In this document: positions 10,264 through 19,326 of the stretch, piece by piece
Layout: the number at the start of each line of letters is the position of its first letter
Position numbering within the stretch: position 1 is the stretch's first letter
Assembly: GCF_000478825.2 (NCBI RefSeq)
Contig: NZ_CP007542.1
Span: forward strand, 186,001 to 250,000
Length of the DNA: 64,000 bases
From: Synechocystis sp. PCC 6714
GTDB lineage: Bacteria; Cyanobacteriota; Cyanobacteriia; Cyanobacteriales; Microcystaceae
Direction of reading: 5' to 3'
Notes under the pieces: generated by a model
What the model was told of the DNA's origin: nothing
The model's input: the letters and a program-made list of their open reading frames with translations, nothing else
The model's database searches: none
Program-made: the position numbers and the translations under genes

Positions 10264-10391
10264 AGATTAGCAATGGACAATGGAGTAATGGGAATTATTC
10301 TTCAGAACGGGGCAACCCTAGGGAGCCAAGGACAAAGTGTTATGGGCTTTATTTATCCATGTTGAGACTTAGCTGAGATTTGGCCAGCCAG

Positions 10392-10988
10392 CTAGTGATC
10401 CAGAGCCGATCGCCCTTGACGACCCAGACGAAAAATGAGGAAAGAGAGAAAATAAATCACGTATGCCACCAAGCCAACAATGCCCAAAAAACCAAGAAAA
10501 CCGGTGTTGGAGTTAGCGTGGAACCAAGCTTTGTAGTGCAGAGGCGGTTGCAACCAAACTTGACAGAAACTTTCTGCTCCCCCAGTACCGTTCAACCCAC
10601 AGGAGAGGAAAGGAATATTCACCAAGATGGCAAAGCAGGAAAAAATAGTGATAGCCCAACGCCAAGTAGTAGTGGCTAGTTTTAAGGGAGAAGGGGGCAG
10701 GTCCTTGATTTCATCATTGAGGTCAACCCAGAACCATAAACTGATGGGAATTAAACAGCGGGCGGCAAAGCCAGTGAAGAAAGCCAGCGACCAACCGGGA
10801 ATGAGCAAATAAACCGTCACCATTAACAAACTGGCCACCCGCCAATAGATGATCAATAAACGGTTAATGGCATCCACCCGTTTAAGGGCCGACCAAATAA
10901 TCAGCACCAGGGGAATAAGCACAGAGACAATGACCGCCAAGCGATAATCTAACCAGATCAACCGTAACCAAACACCGTCTACTTCCAT
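10392..10988 (-). CDS. DUF3177 multi-pass membrane protein
   Basis: A 198-residue integral membrane protein with about five hydrophobic segments (roughly 14-33, 44-64, 65-87, 108-128 and 162-188). The sequence pattern, including the LDYRLAV opening and LIFRLGRQGR end, fits the cyanobacterial DUF3177 family. No function is known. It lies in a minus-strand run between the glycosyltransferase gene and proA. Confidence 0.75.
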   Translation of the reverse strand: MEVDGVWLRLIWLDYRLAVIVSVLIPLVLIIWSALKRVDAINRLLIIYWRVASLLMVTVYLLIPGWSLAFFTGFAARCLIPISLWFWVDLNDEIKDLPPSPLKLATTTWRWAITIFSCFAILVNIPFLSCGLNGTGGAESFCQVWLQPPLHYKAWFHANSNTGFLGFLGIVGLVAYVIYFLSFLIFRLGRQGRSALDH

Positions 10989-11081
10989 GGCACCATCGAA
11001 AAATTGGACGAGACAACATTAGGGGAGATACTCACAGGATTGACAATCCCCGGCTTTGCTAGGCTACCAAATTTTCAACCA

Positions 11082-12275
11082 TTAATTTCCTGTGGGGGGC
11101 ACATAAACCCGTCCTTTCCAACCGCCGCCCCGACCCCGCCAATGTTGCCAAGCGGAATCCAAGGTCATGAGGCTATACAACAGAGCAATGAATGGCAGGG
11201 CCAATCCCCACCACTGAGATCTGCCGTAAAGTTTTAGTGTTGGGCCATAGGCGATCGCCATTAAAATCCAGGTGAAGCCGGCCAAGAAAGCTAGGGTTGG
11301 ATTCCCCCCAATGATCGCCAATATTAGGGCAACGGGGGCAGTGAGATAGACCAAGGCCATGCCCAATAGGGTGCCAATTAACAATAGGGGATTGTAAGAA
11401 AGCTGGGTGTAGGCAGTACGACTGACCATCTGCCAAATGGTCTCCAGGCGATCGTAGGGGCGCAGACTCCAATTTTCCCGGGTTAAACCTAGCCAAATGG
11501 GTAGTTCTGCAGCTTTTACCTTTTGAGCTAGGGTGCAGTCGTCAATTAAAGCTTCTTTAAGGGCTGAAATGCCACCAATGGTTTGCAAGGCTGATCGTTG
11601 AATGAGGATACAACCCCCAGCCGCCGCCGCTGTTTTACTTTGGGCATTGTTGACTAAAGGGAAGGGATAGAGTTTTTGGAAAAAGAAAATGAAGGCTGGA
11701 ATAAGTAATTTTTCCCATACACTCTGACAGCGCAACATCACCATGAGGGATACCAGGGCCAATTTTTCCCGGTGGGCTTTTTCCACCAAGATTTTGATTG
11801 TTTGGGGGCCGTGGGCAATGTCCGCATCGGTGAGAAAAATGTAATCCGGCCGGGAATCTGAGCTGAAATTATTAGATTGTACTGTTTGCCAACCCTGTTC
11901 CACCGCCCATAATTTACCTGACCACCCAGAAGGTAACGGTTGCCCTACCACCACCTCTAGGCGATCGCCTTGGCCCAGATCAGTCGCTATACTTTGGGCC
12001 ACAGCGGCAGTGCCATCATCGCTTTGGTCGTCTACCAAAATAATCCTTAATCCCCCTGGGTAATGCTGTTGCAATAGAGTGGGTAGACTTTTCCCCAACA
12101 CCGTTGCTTCATCCCGGGCTGGGACAATAGCGGTCACTGGGGGGTAATCATTTAAGGACAATGAATTATTCAAATCTAGGATCTGATCGCAACGCCAGAA
12201 ATTCCCCCAACCCACCAAAAGAAAGCACCAAATTAGACAAGAGATTGCCGTAGATATCAAAAAAAAGGTGACCAT
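11082..12275 (-). CDS. Family 2 glycosyltransferase, HpnB-like
   Basis: A 397-residue inner-membrane glycosyltransferase. One N-terminal membrane helix (about 1-22) precedes a GT-A domain with AIVPARDEA, the LVDDQSDDGT nucleotide-binding segment, the DXD-type FLTDADIA and a catalytic-acid region near DDCTLAQKVK. The C-terminus has three or four membrane segments. This architecture matches the hopanoid-associated family called HpnB. No hopanoid genes are next to it here, so the acceptor remains open. The upstream IscA-like gene ends 8 bases before its start. Confidence 0.8.
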   Translation of the reverse strand: MVTFFLISTAISCLIWCFLLVGWGNFWRCDQILDLNNSLSLNDYPPVTAIVPARDEATVLGKSLPTLLQQHYPGGLRIILVDDQSDDGTAAVAQSIATDLGQGDRLEVVVGQPLPSGWSGKLWAVEQGWQTVQSNNFSSDSRPDYIFLTDADIAHGPQTIKILVEKAHREKLALVSLMVMLRCQSVWEKLLIPAFIFFFQKLYPFPLVNNAQSKTAAAAGGCILIQRSALQTIGGISALKEALIDDCTLAQKVKAAELPIWLGLTRENWSLRPYDRLETIWQMVSRTAYTQLSYNPLLLIGTLLGMALVYLTAPVALILAIIGGNPTLAFLAGFTWILMAIAYGPTLKLYGRSQWWGLALPFIALLYSLMTLDSAWQHWRGRGGGWKGRVYVPPTGN

Positions 12276-12283
12276 TTGCCAAC

Positions 12284-12625
12284 CTACAGACTCCCTTCCA
12301 AGCTAGGGGCAAAGGATAAACTGCAACTACACACTTGGGCCGCATTGGGATTGGTGAAGCGAAACCCTCCCCCCATGAGGTCCTCGGCATAGTCCAATTT
12401 AAGGTTGTGGAGGTAGCCCGCACTCTGGCTATCTACCAGCACTGTCACCCCGCCACTTTCATACTCCAAATCATCGACGGTTATTTCCGCCACAAAGTCC
12501 AGATGGTATAACCAACCAGCGCAGCCTCCAGGTTTGACGGCCAAACGGAAATGGTGGTGGGTCAGTTGCCGACTTTGTTGTAAACGTTTAATTTCCTGGG
12601 CGGCACTGGGGGTCAGTTGCAGCAT
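12284..12625 (-). CDS. A-type iron-sulfur carrier, IscA/SufA/HesB family
   Basis: A 113-residue member of the HesB/IscA fold that carries Fe-S clusters or iron to apoproteins. The three conserved cysteines are present: one in KPGGCAGWLY (near residue 35) and a C-terminal pair in QVCSCSLSF, where the usual CGC is CSC. The segment LDYAEDLMGGGFRFTNPNA is typical. It is close to the downstream glycosyltransferase gene and probably cotranscribed. Which of the cyanobacterial IscA/SufA paralogues it represents is not clear. Confidence 0.9.
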   Translation of the reverse strand: MLQLTPSAAQEIKRLQQSRQLTHHHFRLAVKPGGCAGWLYHLDFVAEITVDDLEYESGGVTVLVDSQSAGYLHNLKLDYAEDLMGGGFRFTNPNAAQVCSCSLSFAPSLEGSL

Positions 12626-12753
12626 ATGCTAACGGGATGGATCGAAAAATTAAAAATTTAAGTTGAAAAATTAGGCACAAAGCTCCACTTGCCATACTAC
12701 CAGGGCGATCGCCGGTGGATGGTGAATTTGGGATTAATTGGATTTATTGGACG

Positions 12754-15700
12754 TCAATCCGCTTCGCCAATGAGGGTAAAAGCCCCCCAATAATAGGGTT
12801 CAGGATATTCCTGCTTGAGTTTGAGCATGGCCTGACGTAGGGCGGCGGCTTTGCCCAATCCCTGCTGTTGCCATTCCTGGTAAAACTGGGTCATGAGCTT
12901 TTCGGTGGAAGCATCGTCCACGCTCCAGAGGCTAACCAAAATACTGGGTACCCCCGCCGCAATGAGGGAACGGGAAAGGCCGATTACCCCATCCCCGGTA
13001 ATTTCCCCTTGCCCCGTGTCGCAGGCACTAAGAATGGCAATGTTGGCATGGAGAGGATTCGTTTCAAAATGGTGAAAAATTTCCGCCGCTGTGATCCGCC
13101 CCGGGGTATTCAATAGGTCGTTGTTGTTTTGTCCTGCTTCCGCTGTGAGGTAGATGGCGCTTTCCAGACCATTTTGCTCGTCAAAGCTGGCATGGGTGGC
13201 AAAATGCAGAACCTCCGCTTGGGGCATTTGGGCTAATACTGTCTCCTCCCTCGCCTGCTTACCAATGAGGGGTTGCACCCCCAACAATTGACCGATTTGT
13301 TTGGCTTCATTGGCCGCGTTTTCCAGGTTATCAAGGTTGTCGGGATAGGGGTAGGGATTGCCCACCACCAACGCTGGGCTAAGATTAGAGGCCCTTTGCT
13401 GGAGGCGTTGCTTTTGTTGGGCTGTCTGGGCCAACACTTGTATGGAGGGGGCTGTGAGGATGGTGTGTTTGTCAATTAAATATTGACCATCACTGTCTTG
13501 GAGAGCGGGGAAGGGAATCCCAAACAGCGCTCCTTGGGGAATAAAAATAACTGGGGCATTGGCATTTTTGGGCAACAGGTCAGCAATGGGATCGATCAAA
13601 ATTTGATGGAGCTGTTGTAGAGAAGCACTGACTTCCTGGGCGGTGCGGCGGGCAATGATATCGGAGGGCGATCGCCGGGTGACAGACTGTCTGGTGGTTT
13701 GGAGTAGTTCAACAAAATCCACGTCTTTGAGGTCCTGGTTAAAATCCATTTGCCGGAATTCCATGGTGCCGCTGGGGGAAATGACATAGACGTACAGCTT
13801 TAGGGGAGCCGATAAATCCTGGGTTGGAATAAGGGCGTAGGTGACTAGGGTGCTCTGGCGATCGCCAGCAATTTTCTTCAGGGCAGCAATGGTGGGTTTT
13901 TCGCTGGGGATAAAATTAGCGTCCTGGGCAAAACGTTTATTGAGTAATTCCACTAAGGCTCTGGCCCGGCCCCGTTCGGCAATTTCCAAAGCTAAGGCGG
14001 GCTGATTTTGGGCAATTAAACTTTCCTGCAGACGAAAGTAATTGTACAGATAGGTATCGAAGTAGGAAACTTTCAATTCGTCACTCAAATCTTCGCTGTT
14101 GATTGATTCGAATAAATCGATAGCTTGGGTTAAAAATAAAGTGGATTTATCATATTTTCTTTGGTCAAATTCCACATAACCAATATTGCTGAGAATGGTT
14201 GCTTCTAACCCCACATTTTTAACCGCTCGACTGAGGGCAAGGGCTTGTTCATAGTAATTCAACGCCTGGGTATAATCCTGGCGAGCATAGTAGATGGTGC
14301 CAATATTATTTAAAGTTAAACCTTCTCCATCCCGGTCTTTGATCTCCCGTCGGAGTACCAAAGCTTGCTGATAATAATCCATTGCTTGATCCATTTGTCC
14401 CAAGCCGTCGTAAACATAGCCAATGTTGCTTAAAATTGCTCCCTCCACCAGGCGATCGCCGGTTTCCCTAGTTAATTTGAGGGCTTGTTTATAGTAGTCT
14501 AAGGCTTGATCTTTTTCGCCAATGCTGTCGTAAAGTAGGGCAATGTTATTTAACCTTATTCCCTCCCCGGAACGATCCCCCACCAATCGGGCTAGGGCTA
14601 AGGCCTGTTGATAATATTCTAGGGCCTGGGCTTTTTGTCCCAGTCCGTCTAGGACCAAAGCAACATTACTGATGACAGACCCCTGGAGAGATTGATCCCC
14701 CACTGCTTCTGCAATGATTAAAGATTGAATGTAATACTCCAAAGCCTTATCCTTTTCCCCAAAACCATCGTATATCAACGCAATGTTATTTAATCGTACC
14801 GCTTCCCCCTGGCGATCGCCCACAGAACGGGATAGGATTAGGGCCTCTTGGTAATATTCCAATGCTTTGTCCCTTTCTCCCAAATTGTTATAAGCCAAGC
14901 CAATATTACTAAGGCTAGTGCCCATCATCTCCATATCATTTAAGCTTTTTCCTAGGGCAAGAGCTTCGGCGTAATATTGCAAAGCTTTTTCACTTTCTCC
15001 CAAGTTATCGTAGGCCACACCCAAATTATTAATGGTGGTCATTTCCTCGGTTTTGTCGCCAGCTTTACGGACTAAAGCCAGAGCCCGTTGGTAATAATTA
15101 ATGGCAGTTTGTCTATCCCCTAAAGCATTGTAAATACTGCCAATATTATTGAAGGTAGCCCCTTCCAAGGCATTGTCTTGCAACTGTTGGGCAAGGGGGA
15201 CAGCCTGTTCATAATAAGCTAAAGCTTGGGAATTTTCACCAAAGTTAGAATAGATTGTACCTAAACGATTGAGGGCAAATATCGTTTCCCGATTAATAAT
15301 ATTTATTTGCCCATAAAAAGCTAAACCCTGTTTAAATAATTCAATGGCCTGGAGCAAAGATTCTTTTGAACCTTCCTTCATTGTTGCTTCAGCTTGGATC
15401 AGGGATTGATGCCCCTGAATTTCAATTAATTGACTAGCATTAGGTAGAATAATTTGCAGTTTATATTCCCCCGTTACCCCTGGTTTGTTACTGGTAACTA
15501 TCACCCCATAGCCCTGGGGGTCTATTTGATTAATTAAAATACTTGCATCGGTGTCGTATAAATCGTCATTTTCGTCCAGTTTATTACCTTCTGCATCCAT
15601 CAAGATCAAATAGGGATCAAAATCTTGGCTTTCTAGATAAATTAACACGGGCTGATCCGCCGTTAATTCTAGGGGATAGAGGTCAAAAATTACGCCATTG

Positions 15701-15813
15701 TCCGAGCTCAAGTCCCCCGATTCTAATTCCCCAGTGACACTATCAATAATTTCTACTTGTTCTTCCCCGTGGGCAGGACAGGAAAGAAAAAAAAACTGAG
15801 TATTAGTAGCCAA
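12754..15813 (-). CDS. PPC-like, TPR-repeat and CHAT-protease protein, signal peptide out of frame
   Basis: A 1019-residue protein. Residues about 20-125 resemble a prepeptidase C-terminal-like beta domain. Residues about 150-610 hold at least ten TPR units spaced near 40 residues (GDRQTAINYYQRALAL type). The C-terminal CHAT domain has the caspase-like dyad His874 (HFATHA) and Cys931 (LSACDTGQGE). The open frame can start only at TTG 15813 and then lacks an export signal. An ATG at 15824 in another frame encodes a good signal peptide up to a run of nine T (15787-15795). One more T would fuse the two. See the finding on this tract. Confidence 0.9.
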   Translation of the reverse strand: MATNTQFFFLSCPAHGEEQVEIIDSVTGELESGDLSSDNGVIFDLYPLELTADQPVLIYLESQDFDPYLILMDAEGNKLDENDDLYDTDASILINQIDPQGYGVIVTSNKPGVTGEYKLQIILPNASQLIEIQGHQSLIQAEATMKEGSKESLLQAIELFKQGLAFYGQINIINRETIFALNRLGTIYSNFGENSQALAYYEQAVPLAQQLQDNALEGATFNNIGSIYNALGDRQTAINYYQRALALVRKAGDKTEEMTTINNLGVAYDNLGESEKALQYYAEALALGKSLNDMEMMGTSLSNIGLAYNNLGERDKALEYYQEALILSRSVGDRQGEAVRLNNIALIYDGFGEKDKALEYYIQSLIIAEAVGDQSLQGSVISNVALVLDGLGQKAQALEYYQQALALARLVGDRSGEGIRLNNIALLYDSIGEKDQALDYYKQALKLTRETGDRLVEGAILSNIGYVYDGLGQMDQAMDYYQQALVLRREIKDRDGEGLTLNNIGTIYYARQDYTQALNYYEQALALSRAVKNVGLEATILSNIGYVEFDQRKYDKSTLFLTQAIDLFESINSEDLSDELKVSYFDTYLYNYFRLQESLIAQNQPALALEIAERGRARALVELLNKRFAQDANFIPSEKPTIAALKKIAGDRQSTLVTYALIPTQDLSAPLKLYVYVISPSGTMEFRQMDFNQDLKDVDFVELLQTTRQSVTRRSPSDIIARRTAQEVSASLQQLHQILIDPIADLLPKNANAPVIFIPQGALFGIPFPALQDSDGQYLIDKHTILTAPSIQVLAQTAQQKQRLQQRASNLSPALVVGNPYPYPDNLDNLENAANEAKQIGQLLGVQPLIGKQAREETVLAQMPQAEVLHFATHASFDEQNGLESAIYLTAEAGQNNNDLLNTPGRITAAEIFHHFETNPLHANIAILSACDTGQGEITGDGVIGLSRSLIAAGVPSILVSLWSVDDASTEKLMTQFYQEWQQQGLGKAAALRQAMLKLKQEYPEPYYWGAFTLIGEAD

Positions 15814-16040
15814 GTGAAGCGCATGGAGTTTGCTCCCAGCAAAAATTAAAATTTACAGTGGCGGGTGGAGGACAATTACCTAGGGCTAACAACTATTCTT
15901 TATTAATTACTATTAATCAGTAATAATCGATTGTTCCTGCCATTATCTCTCCCCTCCCAAAATTCTAGAACATCACAGCCGCTATGATGATAAACACAAC
16001 CGAGATACCTGGTAATTTCTGTTTGCTTTAGATAATCTAC

Positions 16041-16799
16041 ATGCTCAATCCCAACCCATTAATGACCCTTTCCCCAACCGCCAACGGCGATCGCCAGGAT
16101 TCTTCCCAGACCGATGTGCTACTGCGTCTAGAGGAAGTAGCGAAAATTTATGGGGAGGGGGAAACGGAAGTCAAAGCTTTGGCCAATGTCAGTTTGGCAA
16201 TCAAACGGGGGAGTTATTGCGCCATTATGGGGGCCTCCGGTTCGGGAAAATCTACCATGATGAATATCATTGGCTGCTTGGACCGTCCCAGCCTAGGCCA
16301 TTATTTCCTCGACGGGGAAGACGTATCGGGTTTGAGTGCTGATCAGTTGGCCAAAATTCGTAACCGCAAAATCGGCTTTGTTTTTCAGCAGTTCTATCTG
16401 TTGCCCCAAATGACAGCCTTGGAAAATGTCATGTTGCCGATGATTTATGCAGGCATACCGCCGGAAATGAGAAAAGAAAAAGCCATCGCCGCTTTGGTAA
16501 GAGTGGGTTTAAGCCAAAGGTTACATAACCGCCCCAATCAACTATCCGGGGGGCAACAACAACGGGTGGCGATCGCCAGGGCCATTGTCAACGAACCATT
16601 GCTACTATTGGCGGACGAACCCACCGGGGCTTTAGATTCCCACACCACCGAGGAAGTATTGGCCATTTTTGAGCAGTTACATAGTAGCGGCATTACCATT
16701 GTGGTAGTAACCCACGAAGCAGATGTGGCTAGTCACAGTGAACGAATTATTTCCTTTCAGGATGGCAAAATTGTCCGGGATCATGTCATTAAAAGTTAA
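16041..16799 (+). CDS. ABC transporter ATPase of the MacB/LolD/DevA class, orphan
   Basis: A 252-residue ATP-binding subunit. Walker A GASGSGKST is near residue 78, the signature LSGGQQQR near 168, Walker B LLLADEPTGALD near 190 and the switch histidine in VVVTHEADV. The LolD/MacB hallmark spacing and the DRPSLGHYFLDGEDV segment place it with lipoprotein-release or DevBCA-type exporters. No permease gene is adjacent; the neighbours are a CHAT protein (divergent) and a HAD phosphatase. An internal ATG at 16062 is an alternative start. Confidence 0.9.
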   Translation: MLNPNPLMTLSPTANGDRQDSSQTDVLLRLEEVAKIYGEGETEVKALANVSLAIKRGSYCAIMGASGSGKSTMMNIIGCLDRPSLGHYFLDGEDVSGLSADQLAKIRNRKIGFVFQQFYLLPQMTALENVMLPMIYAGIPPEMRKEKAIAALVRVGLSQRLHNRPNQLSGGQQQRVAIARAIVNEPLLLLADEPTGALDSHTTEEVLAIFEQLHSSGITIVVVTHEADVASHSERIISFQDGKIVRDHVIKS

Positions 16800-16933
16800 T
16801 CAAAAATCCATTGCGGGGAAACGTTCATTACAATACCGACCAACCCATTCTGATTCGAATAATAGCGATCGCCTAATTGCTGAAAAATACCCTTACCTTG
16901 CGGAGATAAAACTATTCTCTTTCTCTTAAATCT

Positions 16934-17722
16934 ATGGAAAAACTACCCCGTTTGCTAATCCTAGATTTTGACGGTGTTATCTGTAACGGCTTGCAGGAAT
17001 ATTTCCAGAGTAGTCGTCAAGTTTGTCGGCAAATTTGGCCGGATTTACCGGGGGAAAAACTAGATTGCCAAAGGGAAAATTTTTATCGCCTCAGACCGGT
17101 GATTGAAACAGGTTGGGAAATGCCCCTATTACTCAAAGCCTTGGCCACAAATGTAGATCCAGGGGCGATCATAGCAGACTGGCCGAATATTGCTCAGACT
17201 TTACAGAACCAAGAACAAATTAGCAAAGCCCAACTAGCTCCAGCGTTGGATAAAGTGCGAGACAATTACATTAATAATGATTTGGAATATTGGCTAGGAC
17301 TGCACAGTTTTTATCCGGGCGTAATTGAGCAATTAAATCAGTGGCTACACTCTTCTTGTCCCCAATCGCTCTACATTGTCACCACCAAGGAAGGCCGGTT
17401 TGTGCAACATTTACTCCAAAATCAGACAGTAGATTTTCCCCTAGGACAAATTATTGGCAAGGAAATTAAGCAACCCAAATTTAAAACCCTGGAACAGTTA
17501 TTAGTTAAACATCAATGCGCTGGCGATCAACTTTGGTTTGTGGAGGATATGCTAGCCACCCTAAAGACTGTTGCTAAACAACCTTCCCTAGAACAAACCA
17601 GTTTATTTCTAGCAGATTGGGGTTACAACACAACAACCGACAGAGAGCTAGCTAAACAACAAAACAATTTTCATTTACTCTCCCTAAAGCAATTTTCTAG
17701 TCCTTTTTCCCAATGGTTTTAG
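16934..17722 (+). CDS. HAD-superfamily hydrolase
   Basis: A 262-residue haloacid-dehalogenase-fold protein, probably a phosphatase. Motif I is LLILDFDGVICNGL (nucleophile Asp12, acid Asp14), motif II is IVTTKEGRF and motif III the WFVEDMLATLK region, with an alpha-helical cap between. It follows the orphan ABC ATPase gene by 134 bases in the same direction. Substrate not predictable. Confidence 0.85.
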   Translation: MEKLPRLLILDFDGVICNGLQEYFQSSRQVCRQIWPDLPGEKLDCQRENFYRLRPVIETGWEMPLLLKALATNVDPGAIIADWPNIAQTLQNQEQISKAQLAPALDKVRDNYINNDLEYWLGLHSFYPGVIEQLNQWLHSSCPQSLYIVTTKEGRFVQHLLQNQTVDFPLGQIIGKEIKQPKFKTLEQLLVKHQCAGDQLWFVEDMLATLKTVAKQPSLEQTSLFLADWGYNTTTDRELAKQQNNFHLLSLKQFSSPFSQWF

Positions 17723-17738
17723 ATAAAGCAAAGAAGAC

Positions 17739-17768
17739 ACCCCAGCATTACCTGAGCTTTACTGGGGT
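17739..17768 (+). terminator. Hairpin after the HAD hydrolase gene
   Basis: ACCCCAG at 17739-17745 pairs perfectly with CTGGGGT at 17762-17768, shortly after the stop. There is no T-run, so termination is only possible, not strongly indicated. Confidence 0.3.
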
Positions 17769-17858
17769 TAACTCAAGGGAAAAAGTAAAGTTTGGCCAAC
17801 GGGCTTTTAAACAAAGGGAGAATCAGTCGCTCTTATTCTTATAAAAAGCTTTGCAACC

Positions 17859-18113
17859 CTACTGCTCCACTTCGATAATTTCCGTATATTCGTTGCCTTC
17901 CTCATCTTCCACAATGGTTACTTGATTGCCTTCTTCATCCGTAACACTGACGGCGGTATTACCATCATCATCAACGCAAACCGCAACCCCCATGCCATCT
18001 TCTTCATAGGCTTCACATTCCACTTCCTGGGCAATACCTGGCATAGCCCCACCAAAAAGAGCAAAAGAACTAACTATCAAGCTACCACCAACCATTGCGG
18101 GGAAGTTTTTCAT
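17859..18113 (-). CDS. Small exported acidic protein
   Basis: An 84-residue product. Residues 1-28 are a signal peptide ending MPGIAQ, and the mature part is strongly acidic with repeated DDDGN and DEEGN turns alternating with beta-like VSV, VTI and TEI segments. Such spacing could bind divalent cations, but no EF-hand consensus is met. I do not recognise a family. It is the first of three consecutive small exported proteins on this strand. Confidence 0.7.
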   Translation of the reverse strand: MKNFPAMVGGSLIVSSFALFGGAMPGIAQEVECEAYEEDGMGVAVCVDDDGNTAVSVTDEEGNQVTIVEDEEGNEYTEIIEVEQ

Positions 18114-18403
18114 AGGTTTAGGTTTGTTGTGAAGGGGTCCAAAAAATTTGGAAAACTTGCTGAAAACGCTTAACTAATCTCCGCCCAGCTTAACACAAAC
18201 TTGATTGAATGAGTGCAAACGCAAAAGCGCCATAGATAAGAAAAATAAGAGTAGGCAATGCTCTTGACAGTCAGTTATATTTTCTTTGCATATGAGAATT
18301 CTCAATATAGTTCGAAGGTACGTATTGCCGAGACTGGCAAAACCTAACTGTACTAAGCTGGAAACAGTCGAGTTTTAAAATTTTTCCATACAATTAATGG
18401 ATT

Positions 18404-18751
18404 CTAGTCTTCTTTGACAGTGCAAATACCATTGGCACCTCTTTTACCTGTATAACTAACAATTACCGTATCATCCTCATTGATAGCCACCGAAATTACA
18501 ACGTCAGAATTAGCACCTTGGGCTAATTTAGCCTCATAGTATTTAGGGTTTTTAACGATTAATTGAGCTTTTTTACCATTGATAAAAATAGGTCCGCCCT
18601 GATCAGCATGAACCTCAATTTTTCCGGGGCAAGTGGCATTAAATAGGGGAATAGCGGCAAAACCTGGTAGACCCCAGGCGATCGCCCCTGATACGGATAG
18701 GATAAGTACAGAAAAAGTTTTAGAAATAAAAGTTTTAGAAAATTTTTTCAT
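18404..18751 (-). CDS. Small exported protein of unknown function
   Basis: A 115-residue product with a signal peptide (MKKFSKTFISKTFSVLIL onward, cleavage near GFAA) and a mature region containing two cysteines, one in ATCPGKIEVH and one in NGICTVKED, which may form a disulfide. The pattern is beta-rich. No family recognised. It lies between two other small exported proteins. Confidence 0.7.
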   Translation of the reverse strand: MKKFSKTFISKTFSVLILSVSGAIAWGLPGFAAIPLFNATCPGKIEVHADQGGPIFINGKKAQLIVKNPKYYEAKLAQGANSDVVISVAINEDDTVIVSYTGKRGANGICTVKED

Positions 18752-18815
18752 TGTTGTTTTACAACATAGAACTTTGTGAATTATGGAAAATGTTTAAGGT
18801 ATATTTTCGGTGACG

Positions 18816-19148
18816 CTATTCGCCCCCGTCGGCAAAAATAATAAAGTCACTGCGTATCCAACCGACAGCTTTCGATTTAACGAATTTAACTTCACACCAA
18901 TTCAAATCACTATTTTTAGTGTCCTTATCCTGAACACATTTGATCACCTCAACTTTGTCACCGGGTAGCCCATACTGGGGAGCACTGGACTTGATAGTGG
19001 GCTGAGTTCTTACATTAATACGAGTATTGGGATCCGCTGCTTTGAGGGTAGAAATACCCCGGGCAAAGACGGGAGTGCCCAAGCTTGCCAAAGCAGCCAA
19101 AGCAAAAGTACTTAGCAAAAAGGCTGATCTAAGCTTGTCCAAAGTCAT
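18816..19148 (-). CDS. Exported SH3b-domain protein
   Basis: A 110-residue product with a signal peptide (about 1-29, ending FARG) followed by a bacterial SH3 domain: NVRTQPTIKSSAPQYGLPGDKVEV, then GWIRSDFI. SH3b domains of this kind usually bind cell-wall or extracellular ligands. Two cysteines (KCVQ and WCEV) could pair. No enzymatic domain is attached. Confidence 0.8.
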   Translation of the reverse strand: MTLDKLRSAFLLSTFALAALASLGTPVFARGISTLKAADPNTRINVRTQPTIKSSAPQYGLPGDKVEVIKCVQDKDTKNSDLNWCEVKFVKSKAVGWIRSDFIIFADGGE

Positions 19149-19326
19149 TGGATATAGGTTGATGGTTAATGACTTTTCAAAGATAACAGTATTTATTTTT
19201 ACGACGAGTTATCTTAATAAAATCTTAATTAGCCCCAATGGGAGACAAATTCAATTAGAAGAGGGTAGATAAATACCAACAATTAAGTGAGTTAACTGTG
19301 TTTAACTACCCTTTTTCCTGGTCGAC

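Noticed and set aside
14100-15300. Near-periodic ~120-bp repeats suggestive of a CRISPR or satellite array
   Set aside because: They are the coding repeats of the TPR units (about 40 codons each), diverged and in frame.
16723-16929. 68-codon ORF at the end of the ABC ATPase gene
   Set aside because: It overlaps the ATPase C-terminus in another frame and has no ribosome-binding site.
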